From: Candidatus Poribacteria bacterium
GTDB taxonomy: Bacteria > Poribacteria > WGA-4E > WGA-3G
Reading direction: 5' to 3'
DNA: 64,000 nucleotides
Assembly: GCA_022820835.1 (NCBI GenBank)
Contig: JAJEET010000026.1
Location: 36,543-100,542 of the forward strand
Both the position numbers and the translations under genes were made by a program. The notes below the pieces were generated by a model. It worked only from the letters and a program-made list of their open reading frames with translations. It searched no databases and was not told where the DNA came from. Every line of letters begins with the position of its first letter. Position 1 is the stretch's first letter. Shown here in pieces: positions 44,332 through 52,687 of this stretch.

Positions 44332-44796
44332 ATGGAAATAGAGCAGACACTGGTTTTGATCAAACCGGATGGCGTTCAACGTGGGTTAGTTGGTGAAATT
44401 ATTGCTCGCTACGAACGCAGAGGACTCAAGATTGCCGCGATGAAGCTACTGCAGCTTCCGCGTATCACAGCAGAAGCACTCTACGCTGTCCATTACGGGA
44501 AATCATTTTACGATGTCCTCATCGAATTCATGACATCGGCACCTATTATTGCCCTGGCTATTGAAGGGCGGAACGCGATAGAACTGGTGCGCATCCTTAA
44601 CGGAGAAACCGATCCAAAGAAATCTCAGCCCGGAAGCATCCGAGGCGATTTCTCTGTAGATATAACGCATAATGTTGTACACGCATCGGATTCCCGGAGG
44701 AACGCTCAGCGCGAATTGGATATCGTGTTCGCAGCCGACGAACTTTACGAATACAACCGTGCGGATGAAGACACCCTTCATGTTAAAGCGGTGTAA
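44332..44796 (+). CDS. ndk: nucleoside diphosphate kinase
   Basis: Exchanges phosphate between NTPs and NDPs through a phosphohistidine, 154 residues. The N-terminus reads QTLVLIKPDGVQRGLVGEI, and the active-site motif NVVHASDS carries the phosphorylated histidine H117. GGAGGG lies upstream of ATG 44332. The C-terminus is about 10 residues longer than in E. coli (ADEDTLHVKAV). A weak hairpin (ACACAG/CTGTGT, 44803-44817) follows the stop. Confidence 0.97.
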   Translation: MEIEQTLVLIKPDGVQRGLVGEIIARYERRGLKIAAMKLLQLPRITAEALYAVHYGKSFYDVLIEFMTSAPIIALAIEGRNAIELVRILNGETDPKKSQPGSIRGDFSVDITHNVVHASDSRRNAQRELDIVFAADELYEYNRADEDTLHVKAV

Positions 44797-44895
44797 CTTT
44801 AGACACAGCACCTGTGTTCTATTTGGAACATACAATTGTCGAGAATCTCATTTAAGAATTTTCGCCAGAATGTAAAACATAAGGAGGTCAACAAA

Positions 44896-45669
44896 TTGAA
44901 ATTTGCTAATATTTGTTTAATTATTATGCTTACCGTTGGACTGGCTTTCAGTGTCCACGCAGCCAAAGACGATTGCGAAAATATAGATGGCGACGGCGCG
45001 AAACCCATCAAAGAGGTCGGTAAAGAAGCCGATGCAACTCAGAACGACTATGATGAAGTCGTTGAAGAAGACGAACGGAAAGGCGTTACCTATCTCTCCT
45101 TTATCGGTGGGAGCCAACCGAAACCGAACGCCTGCGGACTTTCTCCGAAGAACCCAGAAGCCGAATGGACCGGTTGGGGTGGCCCCATAGATACAGATAA
45201 CGCCACGATCGGTGAAGGTGCTGGAACCCGCAACCATATCGTTATCGGCGGTATCTACTTTGAACGTGGACTCGGAAGCCATTCTATTGCCACAGTCGTT
45301 TACGATCTAACCGGTGATAACTACCTTAAGTTTGAGGGGTACGTCGGTATGTCGGACGAAAAAGATCCGGGAGACTGCGGACATGGCGGTAGCGGTGATT
45401 TTGTGTTTTCTGTTGATGGGAAACAAATGTTCAAATCTGAGACCCTTCAAGGTACTGATGGCGGAAATAACGTCGATGCCGTCAAAGTAGAGTTTGACAT
45501 CCCCTCCGGGGCTAAAGAACTCGAAATCATCATGGGTGACGGTGGCGACGGTGCGGGCTGCGACCACTCCGCAATCGGCGATGCCAAACTCCTCAACGCG
45601 CAAGCACTCGCTGTTGAACCCGCAAACAAACTCCCAACGATCTGGGGACATCTCAAAAATAGTTATTAG
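44896..45669 (+). CDS. secreted NPCBM/NEW2-domain protein, copy 1
   Basis: 257 residues. A signal peptide (LKFANICLIIMLTVGLAFSVHAA) is followed by an acidic linker, YDEVVEED. An NPCBM-type galactose-binding-like domain follows, with VTYLSFIGGSQPK, TGWGGPIDTDNATIGEG, IYFERGLGSHSIATVVYDL, LKFEGYVGMSDEK and HGGSGDFVFSVDG. The start is TTG 44896, with AAGGAGG 8 bases upstream. Its paralog (45983) begins at the aligned TTG, which supports this start against ATG 44836. The closing PANKLPTIWGHLKNSY is identical in both. Probably binds sugar polymers outside the cell. Confidence 0.88.
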   Translation: MKFANICLIIMLTVGLAFSVHAAKDDCENIDGDGAKPIKEVGKEADATQNDYDEVVEEDERKGVTYLSFIGGSQPKPNACGLSPKNPEAEWTGWGGPIDTDNATIGEGAGTRNHIVIGGIYFERGLGSHSIATVVYDLTGDNYLKFEGYVGMSDEKDPGDCGHGGSGDFVFSVDGKQMFKSETLQGTDGGNNVDAVKVEFDIPSGAKELEIIMGDGGDGAGCDHSAIGDAKLLNAQALAVEPANKLPTIWGHLKNSY

Positions 45670-45699
45670 AGATCAAAAGACCACCTACGCTTGAAGTAG

Positions 45700-45820
45700 C
45701 TGTCCAAACTCAAACCTGATTTGGAAATCCTTCGTTGTATGTGCTAACGAAACTTTCTCTAAATCAGGTTCTTCTTGCAATTTTATGCGATTTATTTTAT
45801 TATAACTATTGTTTGGACAC
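45700..45820 (+). other. structured intergenic region between NPCBM paralogs
   Basis: Three nested inverted repeats: TGTCCAAAC (45701-45709) with GTTTGGACA (45811-45819), AACCTGATTT (45713-45722) with AAATCAGGTT (45761-45770), and TTCGTT (45731-45736) with AACGAA (45746-45751). Together they would fold a long stem with an inner hairpin. Function unknown: attenuator, RNA leader or remnant of a mobile element. A weak promoter TTGACT-17-TACTTT (45928-45956) follows. Confidence 0.6.
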
Positions 45821-45982
45821 TGTTATCACTGTTCAGTGTCCTTACACAAACCATATTTATTCAGTTTTCATGTTAGCGGCGATCTCCGGTCGCGATGCTT
45901 TAATGTCCCACCATTGGGTAGAGATACTTGACTTATTGCTGAGAACTGAATACTTTTGATGAAAAAATGGAGGTTCAGAACA

Positions 45983-46759
45983 TTGAAACATAACATCCTA
46001 TTTGCTTTAAGTGTACTCCTCACTGTCGCACTCGCGTTCAGCGTCCACGCTGCGAAAAGCGACTGTACAAACCTTGATGGCGACGGCGCGAAACCTATTC
46101 AAGAGGTATCCTCGGAAGATGTCGGCGTTCAGAACGATTACGATGAAGTCGTTGAAGACGACACACGCAACGGCGTTATCTATCTCGCTTTAATCGGTGG
46201 AAATCAACCTGTCCCGAATGATTGTGGACTTATTCCGAAAAACCCCGTAGCCGAATGGACAGGTTGGGGTGGTCCACTGGATACAGATAATGTCACTATT
46301 GGTGAAGGACCCGGTACTCGTAACCACATCGTAATTGGTGGCACCTATTTCGAGCGCGGTCTCGGAGCACACTCCGTTGGCACGCTTGTTTATGACCTCA
46401 CCGGCGACGATTACGTCAAATTTGAGGGATACGTCGGCATGTCCGATGAAAAGGACCCAGGAGACTGCGGCCACGGAGGCAGCAGCGATTTCATTTTTTC
46501 CATCGACGGGACAGAGGTCTTCGCATCCGAGACGCTTCAGGGAACTGTGGATGGTGAAAATGTTGACGCACTCAAAGTCGAATTTGAGATTCCGACAGGT
46601 GCTCAAGAATTGACAATCGTTATGGGTGACGGTGGCGACGGTGCCGGCTGCGATCACTCCGCAATCGGTGATGCCAGACTCCTTACGCCGTTGGCAACCG
46701 CTGTTGAACCCGCAAACAAACTCCCAACGATCTGGGGACATCTCAAAGATAGTTATTAG
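45983..46759 (+). CDS. secreted NPCBM/NEW2-domain protein, copy 2
   Basis: 258 residues, about 80 percent identical by eye to the preceding gene over the domain (TGWGGPLDTDNVTIGEG, YFERGLGAHSVGTLVYDL, EGYVGMSDEKDPGDCGHGG, MGDGGDGAGCDHSAIGDARL). Signal peptide LKHNILFALSVLLTVALAFS. TTG 45983 aligns with the TTG start of copy 1, with GGAGG 9 bases upstream. The ATG at 45959 is the alternative. Calcium-type acidic loops are conserved in both. The tandem pair should be a recent duplication with diverging surface loops. Confidence 0.87.
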   Translation: MKHNILFALSVLLTVALAFSVHAAKSDCTNLDGDGAKPIQEVSSEDVGVQNDYDEVVEDDTRNGVIYLALIGGNQPVPNDCGLIPKNPVAEWTGWGGPLDTDNVTIGEGPGTRNHIVIGGTYFERGLGAHSVGTLVYDLTGDDYVKFEGYVGMSDEKDPGDCGHGGSSDFIFSIDGTEVFASETLQGTVDGENVDALKVEFEIPTGAQELTIVMGDGGDGAGCDHSAIGDARLLTPLATAVEPANKLPTIWGHLKDSY

Positions 46760-46785
46760 ACCAGAACAAACGCGAGATCGGTTAC

Positions 46786-46852
46786 AGGATTGGAAGACTG
46801 GAAGGTTAGAAGCGTGGCGGAAGTGCCACCGTCCTTCCAATCTTCCATCTTT
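46786..46852. terminator. long inverted repeat between convergent genes
   Basis: GGAAGACTGGAAGG (46792-46805) pairs with CCTTCCAATCTTCC (46833-46846), one G-T pair. Inside is a second stem GTGGC/GCCAC. It lies between the stops of the NPCBM copy 2 and the minus-strand TPR gene and is a plausible two-way terminator. It may belong to the heptamer-hairpin family, since its arms are built of near-repeats of GGAAGAC/GGAAGG. Confidence 0.6.
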
Positions 46853-46860
46853 CCCACGTC

Positions 46861-48447
46861 CTATTTCCTTTCACGGAGTTTCTTGAGCATTTCCGATGCA
46901 TTCTTGCTATCCGGTTCCAACTGCAACACCTGTTCAAACGCACCAATCGCAGCCGAAACATCCCCAAGTCCCTCATACGCGATACCCACCGCTTCATAAG
47001 CACGGATGTGCGCTTCATCAATTTCAATAACCTTCTCAAACTGTGCGATCGCCGCCTCGTAATCTCCTTTCCTCAACAAGATGAGTCCAAGTCTATAGAC
47101 CGCTTGTACCTCAGTTGCGCCATTGGTGATAGCTGTCTTGTAATGCGGTTCCGCCTCAGTATAACGCCGCATTTTCCAGTAAACACCAGCGATATCCCGA
47201 TGTAACGCACTTTTCGTAGGCACCAATTCAAGTGCCTTTTGATACTGTGCGATCGCCTGATCGAGTTGTCCGATCCCTTCATAAACCACCGCAAGGTTCG
47301 CGTGGACATTCGCAAAAAATGCGGTATATTCCGAATCACGGGTTTTGTCAACTGGCTGTGCTTTTCCGACAGTGTTGTGGAATAGTTGGATCGCCTTTTG
47401 GGTAGTTAGGATTGCCGCATCGGTTTGTCCAGTTTCATAGTAGACTTGCGCGATATAGTTATATGTCTGTGCCTGTAGATAGGCGATCTCATACGGTTTC
47501 TTCTCCTTACGAACGTCTGCATCGCTACCAAGTAACATCTGTGCATGTTCCAGTGCTGCGCGCGCTTGGTTATATCTTTCTAAATGAAGGAGTGAAACGC
47601 CATAGTCGAGCCATACGTCAATATCCTTTTGTGTCCGTGAAATCAGTACCTCAAATTCGGCAACGGCATCTACATAATTTCCTTTTGCCATATAACGTCT
47701 ACCGCGTTCGGCGTACAGGGGTGCTGTGACACCAGCACGAAGCACATCCCACCAGAACGGATCGGATAACGCATTGTGTCGGGTCGGTTTTCGCGCCGCT
47801 TGTGCATGTTTTTTCGCTGTCTCCTTGTCGCCGAGTACGGTTGCGATTTGCGCCATGAGTGCATGTGCCTCGCTTTGGTCCGGGTTCAGACGGAGTGCGT
47901 TCTCCAGATGCGTTCTGGCAAGCTCCACCTGTCGTTGCGCGAACGCAATTTCACCGAGCCAGAGTTCGGAGAACGGATTGTCCGGTTGGAGCCCCTTGGC
48001 GTTTTCTAAGTGTTGCCGTGCTTTATCAAATTTCCCCGAAACACGGAGCGCGGAGGCAAGATAGAGATGTGCGGGGGCATAAGCATCGTTTAAGGTGAGT
48101 GCACGGTTAAGATATTTCACAGCCGCTACCGGGTCGCGCCGTGTCGTCAAACGACCAAGAAAATACAGCCATCGAAATTCATCAGGTGCAAGGGTGTTCG
48201 CGCGACGATAACACGCTATCGCCGGTACCTCCCAACGGTGGCTGAGATAGACGTGTCCCAATTGTCCCCAGACCTCCGCATCATCAGGAGAATTCCGAAC
48301 GGCTTTTTGTGCTGTTTCAACCGCCTTCAAGAGCCGTTTCTCTTCAACCAAACCAAGATCAGCAGGCTGCGGAATATCAACCTCACCTTTCGCAGAGGCA
48401 AGACCGTTGATTAACAGAAGGAGAAGCAAAAGAGATAATGTCTTCAA
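46861..48447 (-). CDS. secreted TPR protein
   Basis: 528 residues with a signal peptide of leucines at the N-terminus (LSLLLLLLLINGLASA). About a dozen TPRs follow, some degenerate, ending with QLEPDSKNASEMLKKLRERK. Its start codon overlaps the stop of the CRTAC1-like gene by four bases (48444-48447), so the two are translationally coupled. Exported TPR proteins together with FG-GAP/ASPIC proteins occur twice in this window: here as two genes, and at 12462-15953 as one fused protein. That suggests the domains act together. Confidence 0.88.
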   Translation of the reverse strand: MKTLSLLLLLLLINGLASAKGEVDIPQPADLGLVEEKRLLKAVETAQKAVRNSPDDAEVWGQLGHVYLSHRWEVPAIACYRRANTLAPDEFRWLYFLGRLTTRRDPVAAVKYLNRALTLNDAYAPAHLYLASALRVSGKFDKARQHLENAKGLQPDNPFSELWLGEIAFAQRQVELARTHLENALRLNPDQSEAHALMAQIATVLGDKETAKKHAQAARKPTRHNALSDPFWWDVLRAGVTAPLYAERGRRYMAKGNYVDAVAEFEVLISRTQKDIDVWLDYGVSLLHLERYNQARAALEHAQMLLGSDADVRKEKKPYEIAYLQAQTYNYIAQVYYETGQTDAAILTTQKAIQLFHNTVGKAQPVDKTRDSEYTAFFANVHANLAVVYEGIGQLDQAIAQYQKALELVPTKSALHRDIAGVYWKMRRYTEAEPHYKTAITNGATEVQAVYRLGLILLRKGDYEAAIAQFEKVIEIDEAHIRAYEAVGIAYEGLGDVSAAIGAFEQVLQLEPDSKNASEMLKKLRERK

Positions 48448-50204
48448 AACGACACTCCTTCACCCTGAGACACCGTTATACGTCGGTTCGCAGGTGTCCC
48501 CTGAAATCTTTCACGGTTTCCGTCTTGCCATCGCACCTCAATTGCCTCGATTTCACTGGTTATTCCCAACCCGAAATGCACAACCGGATCGCTGCTACTG
48601 AGATAACCTGCACCGGGTAGCACGTAGCCAGTCAATGTGCGTGATTCTGTTTGAAGTGTTACTTCTGCACCGTATGCGTCTCGGTTTTCGGTGATTGCAC
48701 GCACGAAAAGATAGTGATGCTCCGAGGGCGGCGCATCGTTTCGGAAAAAACGGAGTCGGTTATCGTGGTTACTCACGACCATATCAATATCGCCATCCTT
48801 GTCAATATCACCGAGAGCCATCCCGCGGCTCACTTCAATGCGTCTTGTGAAGTCAGGTGCGCGGGCACTTACATCGCTAAAATGGACAGTCGGAAACCGT
48901 CGGAAACCGTCAGTAAAGAGGCTTCGGTTAAAGTTACGCTCTTTATCCGATGGCTGATGGCTGATAGCTGACGGCTGACGGTTATTTTGGAAAAGTAGGT
49001 TCGGTTCGGCGTAAAAGTTCCAAAATTCGCCAATCTCTGCGCCGTCCAAAATATCGTCGCGTCTTACGCGTCCGTTGACGAGCGCGATGTCGAGATCAGC
49101 ATCGTTATCAAAATCGAGAAATCCGCATCCGAAACCCGTAAAAGGTAGATCGATCCCTGCGAAGCCTGCCACTTCAGTCATGTCAATGAACCCAGAGTCG
49201 TTAGAAGCGATATAGAGCGTGTTCGTCTCACCAAACAGATGCGTTACATATAGGTCTGGTTGTGCGTCGTTGTTGACATCACCGACAGCGATACCCATAC
49301 TCGCTTCAGGTTGTCCGTAGGTGTTAAACGCCAGCCCGCGCAATATGGCTTCCTCAGTGAAAGTGCCGTCGGTCTGATTGACCCAGAGATGGTTCGCCTC
49401 ACCATCGTTGGAGACATAAAAATCTGCCCAACCATCACCGGTTAGATCGAGACAGACCACACCGAGCCCTCTGCCGGACGTTTCGGCGATGCCTGCCTGT
49501 TGTGTTACATCCGTGAAAGTGCCGTCGTTATTGTTTCGGAACAGTTGATCCGTCGCCGGTTCAAAAACACTCGGATGGCAGTAATCCGGCGCGCTATGTT
49601 TCCCGCGACAGATCGTCTCTAACGCAAACTGAACGTAATTAGTTACATAGAGGTCAAGGTCGCCGTCCCTGTCATAATCGCCAAAAGTCGCGGATGTACC
49701 CCAACTGTTGTTTGAAACCCCTATATCTTCCAAAGTGAACGTTCCATCGCCGTTGTTTCGGTAAAACGCGTCCGGACCGTAGTTCGTCACATAGACATCC
49801 AGATCGCCATCGTTATCCACATCACCGACTGCGACCCCTTGTCCGTATCCGGTGTGTCCAATACCGGCTGCTTCCGTCACGTCAATAAACATACCACTGG
49901 GTTGTTGCTGAAAAAGCCGGTTCGGTGCGGGAGAATTCACTTTTCCGGGTGGGGGAAATCGGATTTGCAGGACATCCAGATCGCCATCATCATCATAGTC
50001 GAATAGTGCGATCCCGCCTCCCATTACCTCTGGTAGTTCGTGCGTACCGGGCGGCCAAGTTGACACCGTTTGTGAGAAACCGAGTGCGGTTGTCACTTCC
50101 GAAAACAGGGGTTCATCCGCTTCAGTGCGTCCTGTCCACAAAAGAACTGCAACAATAGTCAGTATCACAGGGCATAGTTTCGTCAAAAAGGCATTACCCG
50201 ACAT
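48444..50204 (-). CDS. secreted CRTAC1-like FG-GAP/ASPIC-UnbV protein
   Basis: 586 residues: signal peptide (VILTIVAVLLWTGRTEA), FG-GAP/VCBS blades with calcium-type DYDDDGDLDVL, DVDNDGDLDVYVT, DYDRDGDLDLYVT and DFDNDADLDIALV, then an ASPIC/UnbV segment (RDAYGAEVTLQTESRTLTGY, FGLGITSEIEAIEVRWQDG). Residues near 408-440 (QPSAISHQPSDKERN) do not fit the blade pattern. They coincide with an inserted heptamer hairpin repeat (48888-48983) that keeps the frame. It is the upstream partner of the TPR gene, with a four-base overlap. Confidence 0.9.
   Translation of the reverse strand: MSGNAFLTKLCPVILTIVAVLLWTGRTEADEPLFSEVTTALGFSQTVSTWPPGTHELPEVMGGGIALFDYDDDGDLDVLQIRFPPPGKVNSPAPNRLFQQQPSGMFIDVTEAAGIGHTGYGQGVAVGDVDNDGDLDVYVTNYGPDAFYRNNGDGTFTLEDIGVSNNSWGTSATFGDYDRDGDLDLYVTNYVQFALETICRGKHSAPDYCHPSVFEPATDQLFRNNNDGTFTDVTQQAGIAETSGRGLGVVCLDLTGDGWADFYVSNDGEANHLWVNQTDGTFTEEAILRGLAFNTYGQPEASMGIAVGDVNNDAQPDLYVTHLFGETNTLYIASNDSGFIDMTEVAGFAGIDLPFTGFGCGFLDFDNDADLDIALVNGRVRRDDILDGAEIGEFWNFYAEPNLLFQNNRQPSAISHQPSDKERNFNRSLFTDGFRRFPTVHFSDVSARAPDFTRRIEVSRGMALGDIDKDGDIDMVVSNHDNRLRFFRNDAPPSEHHYLFVRAITENRDAYGAEVTLQTESRTLTGYVLPGAGYLSSSDPVVHFGLGITSEIEAIEVRWQDGNRERFQGTPANRRITVSQGEGVSF
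48888..48983. repeat. heptamer-hairpin repeat inserted in frame in the CRTAC1-like gene
   Basis: AGTAAAGAG (48912-48920) and CTCTTTATC (48939-48947) are inverted, with outer arms CCGTCAG (left) and a row of GGCTGAT/GGCTGAC heptamers (48950-48981, right). The same arrangement (heptamers, AAAGAG, spacer, CTCTT, inverse heptamers) is seen in intergenic elements of this window. Here it is read through as protein without a stop. Confidence 0.75.
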
Positions 50205-50218
50205 CTGCCAATCGCTCC

Positions 50219-51520
50219 CTACGGTAAAATTACAAACTTTAGTCGTCGGTGTGCATCCCGCAATGCAGTTTCGACTGCCTCTGGTGTCTCAGCACGGGCA
50301 AAGATGAAACCGAGGTAGCGCGCGCCTTCCGGCAGCGGAACAACTTCACCACCGATTGGAATCGTGATGTTCACCTCAACGATCCCTTCCACGCGATACG
50401 CTGCTGTTTCGCCGCGTACTTCTCCTAAGATGCCGGCTTTTGGCACAGGAATCATCATGACACCCGCCGCTCGTTGCTCACGTTGGAAAGTCTCCACCGG
50501 TTCCCCAATAGCGTGTCGGATGACGAGCGCCTCAAGCGACATACCTGTTCCGAATCGCAAAGTTCTGGCACAGAGTCCACCGATTGTTCGGGCAGCGATC
50601 TCAATGAGATGTGCTCCGGCGTCATTGTAGCGTAGTTCAGCGTGGACAGGACCGTGTCGCAGCCCTAACGCATCGGCGGCTTCTGCTGTCGCGCGATGTA
50701 ATGCCGTTTGGATATCCACAGACAGACGGGACGGCGTAATATAGAGCGTCTCCTCAAAAAAAGGTCCCTCAAGCGGATCGGGTTTGTCGAAGATCGTCAG
50801 CGTCTTAAGTTGACCGTCTAATAAAATACCTTCGAGCGCCACCTCTATCCCCGGAATATAGTCCTCAACGAGCAAATATTGCGACGGATGTTCCGCTGAA
50901 GAGCTGATCTCGTCAGCACTGCGTAAAGCGTGTAGGAGTTTCGTTGTCCGTTGGAAAGCATCAATAAATTCAGTGCGGGTGTCCGCACGGATGACCCCGC
51001 GGCTAGCGGAAAGGGACAGAGGCTTGATAACACACGGAAAACCGACCCGCATTTCTGAAGCACACGGATCGGTAAACCCAACGCCCACAATTTCAGCAGG
51101 ATCGTCATAGATAGAGAGACGTTGATAAGCAGGCACCGATACGCCTTTCTGCGCTAATGTCTTTCGCAAAAGATATTTATCGCGTGTTGCTTTTGCTGAG
51201 GCAACAGGATTGTGCGGAAGCCCTAATGCCTCCGACGCGATTGTAGCGAGGAGTGTTGTATCATCATCGACACCGACGATAGCTGTGAGCGGATATGTAC
51301 GGTTAAATTCAAGAATGGCTTGGGTCGCGACGGTTGGCGTGCTGAAGTCGAGTACAAGTGTATGCCTCGGTGAGAGTTCTCTCATTGTCGCCGCCTCTTC
51401 AGATGCGACAACCACTTCAACATTGAGTTGCAGAGCGGCTTCAAGGAAGTCGGTCGCACGGTACGTGCGAGTCGGAAGGAGCAGGAGAATACGAGGCTTT
51501 TCTAACGACTGGTCTTGCAT
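50219..51520 (-). CDS. ATP-grasp domain protein
   Basis: 434 residues. After an N-terminal Rossmann-like part (RILLLLPTRTYRATDFLEAA), the ATP-grasp region shows KATRDKYLLRKTLAQKGVSV, FPCVIKPLSLSASRGVIRAD (lysine and glycine-loop) and YLLVEDYIPGIEVALEG, then IEIAARTIGGLCA with the metal ligands. Such proteins ligate a carboxylate to an amine using ATP, as in carnosine synthase or BacD types; the substrates are unknown. AGGAG lies 8 bases before ATG 51520; the longer frame overlaps the next gene. It is 14 bases upstream of the CRTAC1-like gene and follows the aldolase-like gene. Confidence 0.87.
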   Translation of the reverse strand: MQDQSLEKPRILLLLPTRTYRATDFLEAALQLNVEVVVASEEAATMRELSPRHTLVLDFSTPTVATQAILEFNRTYPLTAIVGVDDDTTLLATIASEALGLPHNPVASAKATRDKYLLRKTLAQKGVSVPAYQRLSIYDDPAEIVGVGFTDPCASEMRVGFPCVIKPLSLSASRGVIRADTRTEFIDAFQRTTKLLHALRSADEISSSAEHPSQYLLVEDYIPGIEVALEGILLDGQLKTLTIFDKPDPLEGPFFEETLYITPSRLSVDIQTALHRATAEAADALGLRHGPVHAELRYNDAGAHLIEIAARTIGGLCARTLRFGTGMSLEALVIRHAIGEPVETFQREQRAAGVMMIPVPKAGILGEVRGETAAYRVEGIVEVNITIPIGGEVVPLPEGARYLGFIFARAETPEAVETALRDAHRRLKFVILP

Positions 51521-51548
51521 TTGAAAATCTCCTGCTGTAGAGGTTGCC

Positions 51549-52517
51549 TTACCCAACCCCTACCGTACGCGAGCCGCGTAACAACTTCTGATACGATGCG
51601 TGCGCGGTCTGTGCGTCTTCCTCTCCATCAAGAACACGACGCAGACATTGCACAAAACCGATTGGGTCATCTTCACCGAAAATCGTGCGTCCGAACAGGA
51701 TCGCACGTCCACCGTTGCTGACAACATTCTGCGCCAAAGCGAAAGTACTACGCGCATTCTGACGCGGACCCCCTAACGCACCGATAACCAACGTCGTATC
51801 AAATTGACACAACTCATTCCAAACCTCGGCAGTGGTATACGCGGTTTTGATAAAGCGCGGACGTTGATGTTTACGGAGGTAACTCATCGTCCGGACGATA
51901 GAATCAGCGACGTACATACCACGCTTCTCATCATCCATTCCGGGCAATTTAATGTTCGGTAGAAACACCTCTAAAAGATGATCAAACCCCTCTATCTCAC
52001 CGACAACATGTGCGAATTGCACATAAGCCTGCAACATCTTCTCATCGGCGATTGGGTCGTTGTTGAGTGTGATGGAATACAAGCCAAGGTTAACCTTGCA
52101 TTCGAGCGCGGGACCGATGAGTGCCTCACAATAGCGTTGCATGTCTTCTGGAAATACCGTCTGAAACGGCATCGACAAACGTGACGTGTAGACGCCGAAC
52201 CGCGGGTTCCAGATGGCCGTTTCGGAGTTCATTCGGACGATCGGCGTGATCGATGTATCCTCAAACAGATTTTCCTCAAGTGCAAGTGTTTCCGCGTCAG
52301 CAGGGGTCATTAAGAGACCGTCAAGCTGCCCGTCTTCAACGAGATCGCGTTGCAGCTGCAAAAACTCTGCATGTGTACGGTAGTGCGGTTTCGGGTGCTG
52401 CACCTGTCCGAGTCCTTTAATGCCAGCGGATGCAAGTGGATCCGCCGCAAAAACCAGGATCGGACGTTGTGCAAGTAAGTCTGAATCGTCAAGTTTTTCA
52501 AATATCTGGTTACCCAT
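51549..52517 (-). CDS. class I aldolase-like (DeoC/FbaB/LacD superfamily) protein
   Basis: 322 residues with a TIM-barrel pattern and stretches typical of DeoC/LacD-type aldolases: DGLLMTPADAET, LECKVNLGLYSIT, HLLEVFLPNI, RFIKTAYTTAEVWNEL (lysine at the end of a strand) and NGGRAILFGRTIFGEDDP. The K in FIKTAY would be the Schiff-base candidate. Sugar phosphate substrate not predictable. It is followed by the ATP-grasp gene after 28 bases, so the pair could make a ligated product. Upstream lies a heptamer repeat (52536-52687) that abuts the priA stop. Confidence 0.78.
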   Translation of the reverse strand: MGNQIFEKLDDSDLLAQRPILVFAADPLASAGIKGLGQVQHPKPHYRTHAEFLQLQRDLVEDGQLDGLLMTPADAETLALEENLFEDTSITPIVRMNSETAIWNPRFGVYTSRLSMPFQTVFPEDMQRYCEALIGPALECKVNLGLYSITLNNDPIADEKMLQAYVQFAHVVGEIEGFDHLLEVFLPNIKLPGMDDEKRGMYVADSIVRTMSYLRKHQRPRFIKTAYTTAEVWNELCQFDTTLVIGALGGPRQNARSTFALAQNVVSNGGRAILFGRTIFGEDDPIGFVQCLRRVLDGEEDAQTAHASYQKLLRGSRTVGVG

Positions 52518-52535
52518 GTATTCTTAATTCCTTGT

Positions 52536-52687
52536 AATTAGTTGATAGCTGACAGTAGTCAGCAGTCAGCAAAGAGGACTTCTGTTAATTAGCAGTCAGC
52601 AGTCAGCAGTCAGCAGTCAGCAAAGAGAGGTTAGTTTAATCAAAAACCTCTTATGGCTGACAGCCGAAAGCCAAAAGCCAATAGCCA
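52536..52687. repeat. AGTCAGC heptamer array and hairpin at the priA 3' end
   Basis: AGTCAGC-type heptamers occur in two runs (around 52555-52570 and 52592-52620), each followed by AAAGAG. The right side is CCTCTTATGGCTGACAGCC and further GCCAATAGCC-type units. The AAAGAG/CTCTT inverted core matches the family. The array ends at the TAA of priA (52688-52690). It fills the region between priA and the aldolase-like gene. Confidence 0.75.

Noticed and set aside
52555..52620. AGTCAGC repeats as a CRISPR or protein-coding repeat
   Set aside because: Direct 7-base units without spacers and not in a frame with start signals; they fit the heptamer hairpin family.
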